Program-made: the position numbers and the translations under genes
Shown: one piece after another, positions 57,309-64,000 of the stretch
How positions within the stretch are numbered: the first letter of the stretch is position 1
Layout of the letters: each line of letters starts with the position of its first letter
Notes under the pieces: generated by a model
Database searches by the model: none
Told to the model about the DNA's origin: nothing
Seen by the model: only the letters and a program-made list of their open reading frames with translations
Assembly (NCBI GenBank): GCA_007570785.1
Contig: ML662449.1
Location: 12,773,564 to 12,837,563, forward strand
Source: Antilocapra americana
Taxonomy: Eukaryota; Chordata; Mammalia; Artiodactyla; Antilocapridae
Direction of reading: 5' to 3'
Length of the DNA: 64,000 nt

Positions 57309-57521
57309 TATAGAATGAACTTCCATGGTGGCTCAGATTGTAAAGAATCTGCCTGCAATACAGAACACTTTGGTTCTATCCCTGAGTCAGGAAGACCCCC
57401 TGGGGAAAGGAATGGAAACTCACTCCAGTATTCTTGCCTGGAAAATTCCATGGACAGAGGAGCCTGGTGGGCTACTGTCCATGGGGTTGCAAAGAGTCGG
57501 ATATGACTGAGCAACTAATAC
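57309..57521 (+). mobile_element. Bov-tA SINE nested in old L1 endonuclease region
   Basis: AACTTCCATGGTGGCTCAG head, GGAAGACCCCCTGGGGAAAGG, GCAAAGAGTCGGATATGACTG tail. The L1 resumes after 57521. Confidence 0.94.
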
Positions 57522-58402
57522 ACACACTTTCCTAACATAATTATTACTACTCCAGCTTTACTTTTTTGTCCATTTGCATGGAATACCTTTTTCCATCCCC
57601 CAACTTTTAGTCTGTGTGTGTCTATATAGACCTGAAGAGAGTCTTTTGTAGGCAACATACATATGGGTCTTGTTTTTGTATCCATTCAGGCACTCTGTGT
57701 CTTTTTTATTTGTTTGTTTTCCCCAAACTTTAAATATTTTGTTTTGTATTAAGGTTATAAATATTGTGGTAGTTTCAGGTGATCAGTGAAAGGATTCAGC
57801 CATACATATTCATGTATCATTTCTATGTCTTTTGATTGAAGCATTTAGTTCAATTATATTTAAAGTAACTATTGATATGTAGATACTTACTGCCATTTTG
57901 TTAATTATTTGGGGATTGTTTTTGTAGTTCTTTTCTGTTCCTTTCTTCTCTTCCTACCTGATTTAATGACTAACTCTAGTGTTATGTTTGGATTCCTTTC
58001 TCTTTTTTGTGTGTGTATCTATTATAGATTTTTGCTTTGTAATTACAATGAGGTTTATATATTGTAATTATATATATATCATAAATTTATATACATATAT
58101 AAAATAAATAGTATATATGATTATTTTAGGTTGTTGACCTCTTAAGTTCAAATGTATTTTAACAACACTTCATTTTCATTCACCAACCCACACCCATATT
58201 TACATCTTTTACATCTTTTTGTTTTACATACCCTTGACTGCTTATTTTGGATACAGATGATTTTACTACTTTTATCTTTTAAGATTTCTACACTAGCTTT
58301 ATAAGCGGTCAATTTACTATCTTTACTATATAATTACCTTTACCAATGAGATTTTTCCTTTTATAATTTTTGTAATTCTAGTTGTGGCCTTTTTTTTTTC
58401 TC

Positions 58403-58642
58403 TTAAAGAAGTCCCTTTAACATTTTTTGTAAAGCTGATTTTGTGTTGCTGAACTCCTTTAGCTTTTGCTTGCTTATAGAACTTTTGTTCTCTCCTTCAA
58501 ATCTGAATGAAAGCCTTGCTAGGTCGGGTGGTTTTGATTGTAGGTTTTTCTCTTTCATCATTTCAAATTTATTATGCCATTCTCTTCTGGTCTCCTGCAG
58601 GATTTTTGCTGAAAAGTCAGCTGATGGAATTCCCTTGTACAT
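58403..58642 (-). pseudogene. L1 ORF1 C-terminal remnant
   Basis: 79 open codons matching the ORF1p C-terminal domain pattern: a D-x-S-A-x-x-L-Q-x-x-R-R-E-W stretch at residues 9-22, KEKNLQ near 30-35, LARLSFRFEGE near 41-51, ALQKMLKGLL at the end. Supports the minus orientation and the order ORF1 then ORF2 of the host L1. Confidence 0.88.
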
Positions 58643-59329
58643 TACTTGTTGTTTTTCTCTTGTTGCTTTTAAGATTTTTTTTATCTTTAATTTTTTACCT
58701 TTTTAACTACAGTCTGCCTTGACATTTTCCTCTTTGGGTTGATGCTGTTTGGGACTCTCTGATTCTTGGACCTGAACATCTTTTTCCTTTCCCAGGGTAG
58801 GAAAGTTTTCAGCCATTATGTTTTCAAATATGTTCTCTGCCACTTTCTCTCTTCTCCTTCTGGGACCTTTATAATGTGAATGCTAGTATGGTTGTCCTAT
58901 AGATATCTTAAACTAAGCTCATTTTAAAAAATTGTTTTCTTTTTCTATTCAGCTTGAGTGATTTCCACTCTTCTGTCTTCCAACTTGCCAATTTGTTCCT
59001 CTCTATCATCTAATGTTCATTCCTTCCATTGTATTTTTCATTTTAATTCTGGGATTCTTCAGCTGTATTTGTATCTTCTTTATATTTGTAACTCTTGTTA
59101 AAGTTCACATTGTGTTCATTCTTTTACCAAGATCTTAGGACATCTTTACAATCATTACCTTGAACTCTTTATCAGGTAGATTGCCTGTTTCCATTTCACT
59201 TAGTCTTCTGGGGTTTTATTGTGTTTCTTTGTTTGGAATATATTTCTCTGTAGCCTCATTTTGCCTAACTCACTGTTTTTATTTCTGTCTCAGTAGGTTG
59301 GTTGTTTCCCAATCTCGGAGACGTTGTCT

Positions 59330-60150
59330 TTTATGGGAGACATTTTATGTGCCCCACTAGTGCACTGCCCTCTGGTCACCAGAGCTATATACCCTAGGGG
59401 TGCCCCCAATGTGGGTTGAGTAAGCCCTTCTGTTGTAGCAGGCTGACTACTGTGGACAGTCTGGTAAGCCTGGTAGGTCCCCAGTTCAGTTGGTTTCCAG
59501 GCCTTACCTTGTGAGGAGACTGCCAACTGCTGGTAGGCAGGGCAGGGTCACAAGTCTGCTGGGTGCAGAGCTCCTGAGTATCCCAGGGCTAGTGCTGGCC
59601 CACTAGTGAGCAGAGCCAGGCCCCAGGATGGCTGACTGTGGGATTCTCAGTGACTGATCTAGTGTTGGCCTGCTGGTGAGAAGGACTAATTCCTGATTGT
59701 GGCTGCAGCTTCCAGGGTGTCCCAAAGGTGGTGTTAGTCTGTTAGTGAGTGGGGCTAGATCCCAAGGCAGCTGGCTGAGGGGCCTAAGCTCTCTAGAAGT
59801 GGTATCAGCCTGCCGGTGGGCAGGGCTGGGGCCCAGGGCATCCCAGGGCTGGTGCCCTCTCACTAGTGGGTGGGGTCAGATCCTGGGCTTAGTGTTGATC
59901 CTTTGATTAACAGAGCTATGTTCTGACAGCTCTAGCTGCAGGGCCATGGGGGCCCTGGAGCTGCTGTCAGCCTGTTGGTAGGTGGATCCAGGACCTGAGA
60001 TTGCTGGCTGCAGGGCCCATGAGCCCCTGAAATGGTGGGTGAGTCTGGTCCTTAGTCTGGTCCTAGTATTGGCTTACTGGTGGGCAGGGACAGGTCCCAG
60101 GGCATTGAAAGCCAGCCTGTAGGTCGGTTGGGGCAGAGCTGAGTCCTGAG
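59330..60150 (-). repeat. old L1 5' UTR with diverged tandem GC-rich units
   Basis: GC-rich island in AT-rich L1. Phrases such as CTGGTGAGCAGAGCCAGGCC, AGTGAGTGGGGCTAGATCCC and GGTGGGCAGGGCTGGGGCCC recur roughly every 55-70 bases from about 59540 to 60120. This is the look of promoter monomers in an L1 5' UTR. The short proline/serine-rich frames here are by-products. Confidence 0.7.
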
Positions 60151-60850
60151 GCTATTAAGCTAGAGGGAGGATCCCAAAATGGTGTTTGTCAGCACCAGTT
60201 TCCACATAGTAGAACCAGCTCCCCAGAATGGCTACCTCCAATGTCTGTGTCCCCAGTTGAGTGTTGATTGCCTCCTGCCTCTCTGGGCACCTTTCCAAGA
60301 TCAGCAAGTGGGTCCAACCCAGAATCCTTTAAATTACTGCTTCTGCTATGGGTCCCAGAGCATGTGAGATTTTGTGTGCACCTTTTAAGAGTGTAATTTT
60401 TTTTTTTTTTTACTGCTCTCTGGCTCTCCCAAAATAAGCCTTTATGGCCTTTCAAAGCCAAACGTTGTGGGGGTTCATCTCCCCAGTGCTGAGGAGCCCA
60501 GTGTGAGGCTCAGTCGTCTTATTCCTTAGAGAGAATCTCTGCAATTATAATTATCTCCTGTTTTTGAGTTGCCAACCCCAAGGTCCTGGGTCTTTATACC
60601 ACATCTCCACCCTTCCTACTTAATGTGGTTTCTTCTTTATATCTTTAATTGTAGATCTTTCCTGCTAGTCTTCTGGTATTTCTCATCAATAATTGCTCTG
60701 CCATTTTTGTAATTTTGGTGTGCCTCTGAAAGGAGGTGAGCTCATGGTCTTCTTGATAGGTCGTCTTGGACACTGGAACCTTAGTCACAAGAAGGCTATC
60801 AGAAGCAATGTGATTACTTGGCACTTCCAAAAGGAAGGAGCTTCATTTTC

Positions 60851-61275
60851 TCCTCTTAAAATTAACAACTAGTAAGATATTGATAGACTTTTTAAATTTC
60901 CTCACAGGTTTAATTTCTTGGACATCTCTGTTCACGCTGACCAAAATGGCTCTTCAGAAATGCAGTTGATTTACATAATGGGAAAATTCCAGAAATAGAA
61001 AACTATTATTTGCATTGGGAGACTCCAAAGTGTGAAATATTCTTGATAGATATAATAATGAAGCAAAGTAGGAAGCACACGTTTGTTCACTTTAAAAACA
61101 TTTCAGATCATGCATAGATCTTAAATCTATAATACTGATGATCTTTCAAAATTCAAAATAAGTACTTCTAATGTTGGTTGTCATTTCAACTGAAAAATAT
61201 AAACTTTTAGAGATACTAAGTATAGAATTATTACCATTTGGTCAAAAGAAAGATACCTTAGACTTTAATTTGGTA
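60851..61275. other. unassigned
   Basis: AT-rich, no gene or repeat recognised. Confidence 0.4.
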
Positions 61276-61519
61276 TCTAATTATGATTTGTTGTTATTGT
61301 TGCTTTAGTGGCTAAGTCGTGTCTGACTCTTTTGAGATACCATGGACTGTAGCCTACCAGGCTCCTCTGTCTATTGGATTTCCCAGGCAAGAATATTAGA
61401 GTGGGTTGCCATTTCCTTCTCCAGGAGATCTTCTTTACCCAAGGATAGAACCCATGTCTCCTGCATTGGCAGGCAGATTCTTTACTGCTGAGCCACTGGG
61501 GAGGTTCTCTAATTATGAT
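61276..61519 (-). mobile_element. Bov-tA SINE with perfect 12-base TSD
   Basis: Body 61288-61507, antisense: TAGTGGCTAAGTCGTGTCTGA tail at left, TTTACTGCTGAGCCACTGGGG head at right. TCTAATTATGAT occurs at 61276-61287 and 61508-61519. Confidence 0.96.
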
Positions 61520-62654
61520 AATTGCAGTCTAGTTACAATCTCAAGATAAAGAGGTTTATTTTTACTTAATTCTCCTAATCATAAATTTCTTCTGGAAGAA
61601 AGGAAGCATTTAAACATTAAAACAGTATTTTTAATATATTTTCTTAAACGAAGAACTTTAATTTTACATGAAAGCATCAAAAACAGCATACTCATTTAAG
61701 GTTGAATATGCTATTTACTTATCAATTTGTTTTCTTTAAAAAATTCAATTGTTAAAGAATTATGACTTCCTGCAAGTAGTTAATAGGTTATAATATGGAG
61801 ACAAACTTAGTATAGTTCAGGATAGATAGATTTCAAATAATATTAAACACTTTGTTGTCCTAATTGCCACTTATTTCATTGGTAAAACTTGCACTTTTTC
61901 TTTTTGAAAAGTATGTGGAATCTATTGGACTTTTTAAAGAACTTTATAGCTTACCACATTTTGCCCCAAGGCAAGTTGGCAGGGAGCAGAGACTGGCTGT
62001 TAAGTCTCAGTAACAAGAGGAGCCTGGTATTTGCTTGACAAAGTAAATGTAGATCTAATTTCTGGCTTTGAACAGGGGAGAGAAATGAAACAATGACCAA
62101 TGATGTCTGTACAAGGTTTGTTCCTCTCCTTTAAAACCCAGCATAAAAGTTATTGCTTTATACATGGAAAGCTTTCTAAGACTGTTTCTTCCTAGTGCTA
62201 GCTTCTTTTCTTCATTTAGATTTTCTTTCCCTTACACCTTACTTTATACATATAATAATATTTTTATAGATATAATAATATCTTCATTGCCTTCGTATTC
62301 TATTAGATTATGTAAGTGAGGACCGTACCACATTTTAATATTTTTTTACTACCCCTCTTCCTTAATAATCTTTACATCCTGGGAACTTTATTGATAGTAT
62401 TGAGCAACTTTTAAAAAGTTATTCATTGCAAATCTTTTGGGTAAAACTTCACCATTTAGGACTGATTATATAATCCAATCTGAATTCATTATGAAATATT
62501 TTATCATTAATACAATTTATTCCTCTCATGAATATAACATTTATTTATCGTGAACATTAATGAGAGAAATCTGCTTTAATGTGCACATAAGGCTTATGAC
62601 TTGTTGAATTCTAAATAGTTTCTAAGTGTTTGAGAATATCTCTTCTCTTTTAAA
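61520..62654. other. unassigned intergenic sequence
   Basis: AT-rich; repeated ATATAATAATAT strings near 62250-62280; nothing else recognised. Confidence 0.4.
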
Positions 62655-62778
62655 GAAAACACGGCGACTTTACTGAGTTCTTTGAGAACAAGAAGTGAGT
62701 ACTTATCTCTGTGAACCTATCACTTAACAAGTCCTGGGACATAGTAGTTGCTCAGTAAATGCTTGTCAAATTAAATTA
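62655..62778 (+). mobile_element. L2 LINE 3' end
   Basis: TTGAGAACAAGAAGTGAGTAC, then CACTTAACAAGTCCTGGGAC, then ATAGTAGTTGCTCAGTAAATG. Confidence 0.82.
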
Positions 62779-62857
62779 TATATGTAAATAAGTGACTAGC
62801 ATTTGTTAAGAAAGAAAAACTTCTTCCTAGTTCCTAGCAGAAATAGCACAGAGAGTG

Positions 62858-63093
62858 TATTAGTTTTCTAGGACTACTATACCAAAGTACTACAGACTGA
62901 ATGACTTAAATAGAAATGTATTGTCTCACAGTTCTGGGGCTAGAAGTCTAAGGTGAAGGTATTGGCAGAACTGGTTCCTTTTGAAGTCTGTGAGGGAAGA
63001 GTGTATTCTTCCTCTTGGCTTGTAGATGACTCTCTTCTCATGTCACTTCACATTATTTTCCCTCTTTCTGTGTCTGTGTCCAAATACCTCTTC
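62858..63093 (-). mobile_element. MLT1-type LTR fragment
   Basis: Antisense MLT1: TGTATTAGTTTTCTAGGACTA, then CAGACTGAATGACTTAAATAG, then TGTCTCACAGTTCTGGGGC, then TGTCTGTGTCCAAATACCTC. Cut off by the poly-T of the next feature. Confidence 0.85.
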
Positions 63094-63860
63094 TTTTTTT
63101 TTTTTCACTTAAAGATATTTATTATCACTGTGACATTTTAAAACAAAGCATTTGTACAATCTAAGGTTCTCAGGATTAGAAAAGGACATCTCTTGGCCTC
63201 TAAACTGTACTTATGAAAAAAGCTCTTGAAATTACAGTAATTGTTAGTGGCCTTGGGCAAGCTGCTCAGCCCAAGTCCAGTTCCCACAATAAAATGGGGA
63301 GAAGGGTACCTATATCGTAAGGCCAGTCTCTCCTGATGCACATGGACGTGTAGAAAGGGGTGGGTACCTGAACAAAAGTAGGACTCTTTCAATAAGGAAG
63401 AAGGGAAAATGGATAAGGAGTATAAAACCAACACTATTATATAAGTCAAACTTCATACATCCTTTCTCCCACATACAGTCTAAAAACATGTCCATACCTA
63501 TGTGAGACACATTCATTGTCTCCCCAGGGGAGACAACCTAAAGTCTCAGATGGTAACCATATCCAGCTCCAAGGCCAAGAGTTCTCTATCAGGTCTGGAC
63601 TTGGCTCCTTGTGACCCAGGGGCCCATGGCTTAAAGATAAGTTTTCTATTTCATTTTCAGTATGAAATAATTGAGAAGGAGAAAAATAAATATAAATGTA
63701 ACTCTTATTTGGAAAGGGGAGAATGGAAATGGCATTCAGTGGATATTGGCCCAGAGCCCATATTGTGTCCTATTAGGAAGAAGAGAAAGGACTGCCCACC
63801 CAAAAGTGATGAGTTCCTTGGTCAGTCAGAATGGTAGTCTCTGATTCTGGTTTTTGGGAT
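63094..63860 (-). pseudogene. putative poly(A)-tailed retrocopy (3' UTR), parent unknown
   Basis: On the minus strand the sequence ends with AATAAA (63118-63123) thirteen bases before an A-tract (63094-63105), the mark of a reverse-transcribed mRNA inserted into the MLT1 LTR. The preceding 550-750 bases are not a repeat I know and hold no long coding frame on that strand, so this looks like a 3' UTR. The 111-codon plus-strand frame at 63502-63837 is antisense to it and not called. The right edge and target-site duplication were not found. Confidence 0.45.
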
Positions 63861-63871
63861 AACCTATTGCC

Positions 63872-63992
63872 TTCCATTAAAGGGCACCCCACTCCAGTAT
63901 TCTAGCCTGAGAAATCCAATGGACAGAGGAGACTGATGGGCTACAGTCCACGGGATTGCAAAGAGTCAGATACTACTTAGCGACTAAACAAC
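63872..63992 (+). mobile_element. Bov-tA SINE, 5'-truncated
   Basis: GGGCACCCCACTCCAGTATTC, then AATCCAATGGACAGAGGAG, then GCAAAGAGTCAGATACTAC and AGCGACTAAACAACAAC. The tRNA-like head is missing. Confidence 0.88.
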
Positions 63993-64000
63993 AACATTGC

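Larger units (their letters stand above)
49567..60850 (-). mobile_element. long old L1 (L1M-type) with nested younger insertions
   Basis: Read on the minus strand, recognisable parts run in order: 5' UTR with GC-rich tandem units (about 60.85-59.3 kb), ORF1 C-terminus (58642-58403), ORF2 endonuclease start (57.3-57.06 kb), RT with FADD codons (55448-55459), ORF2 end and 3' UTR (54-51.7 kb). A further L1 3' end with antisense poly-A (T-run near 49570-49580) lies at 49.57-50.2 kb; it partly repeats the content at 51.7-51.95 kb, so it may be a second old L1. The host L1 is interrupted by Bov-tA (49956-50163, 57309-57521), bovine L1s (50206-51695, 51950-52188) and BovB (52829-54380). All host frames are broken. 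Confidence 0.85.

Noticed and set aside
57307..57514. Chimeric minus-strand protein joining SINE-derived residues to an L1 endonuclease piece
   Set aside because: The open frame runs through the antisense Bov-tA by chance; there is no sign of expression or constraint.
59603..59906. Open frames on both strands at 59.6-59.9 kb as a possible protein gene
   Set aside because: They fall in the GC-rich tandem units of an old L1 5' UTR and share the repeat periodicity.
63502..63837. 111-codon plus-strand frame near the right edge
   Set aside because: No recognisable domain; it lies antisense to the putative retrocopy, and its start and splice context are unremarkable.
1..64000. CRISPR array, prokaryotic operon or phage-like system
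   Set aside because: No regularly spaced repeats with unique spacers, no dense coding and no ribosome-binding pattern; the repeats are ruminant retroelements.

Overview
This window is ruminant (bovid) nuclear DNA. The diagnosis rests on its repeats: many BovB (RTE-clade) LINE fragments, Bov-tA-type tRNA/BovB composite SINEs, a CHR-type cetartiodactyl SINE and bovine-type L1 3' ends, on top of older mammalian repeats (MIR, L2, MER5, MLT1, Tigger-like). Cattle, buffalo, sheep and goat cannot be told apart by eye. There are no operons, prokaryotic genes or CRISPR arrays.

The only host gene I can support is UGP2 (UTP-glucose-1-phosphate uridylyltransferase) on the minus strand. Its long-isoform first coding exon (13524-13542) encodes MSRFVQ and ends at a consensus splice donor. 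It lies beside a CpG island (about 13.86-15.05 kb) that is the likely promoter region. Positions 1-13523 are then UGP2 intron 1, because I found no second exon before the left edge. Everything right of about 15.2 kb is upstream flanking, apparently intergenic DNA.

Layout: 0-13.5 kb is intron with MIR, L2, MER5, Bov-tA, CHR SINE and a 1.4-kb BovB copy. 13.5-15.2 kb is the exon and CpG island. 15.2-21 kb is flank with a second same-strand BovB copy. 21-29 kb holds an MLT1 LTR interrupted at its edge by BovB, a decayed coding-like block, Tigger/MIR/L2 and an L1 3' end. 29-36 kb holds a bovine L1 3' fragment, old L1 ORF2 sequence and a 1.55-kb BovB. 36-49 kb is mostly old repeats, including two BovB copies in inverted orientation (45.3-46.6 kb) and a compound TA/CA microsatellite. 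49.6-60.85 kb is a nest: a long, old, minus-strand L1 (3' UTR, ORF2, ORF1 and 5' UTR recognisable), possibly with a second old L1 3' end, interrupted by two young bovine L1s, one BovB and two Bov-tA SINEs. A 100-N assembly gap lies inside one of the young L1s. 61-64 kb has a Bov-tA with a perfect target-site duplication, an MLT1 fragment and a putative poly(A)-tailed retrocopy.

I saw no convincing sign of a new biological system. The observations most worth checking are the UGP2 alternative start and promoter architecture, the direct BovB pair bracketing that promoter, the shared 5' truncation points of the long BovB copies, the nested L1, and three unassigned blocks (22.5-23.2, 48.85-49.56 and 63.1-63.86 kb). 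Repeat family names come from recognition by eye; edges are accurate to roughly 5-30 bases except where a target-site duplication fixes them.
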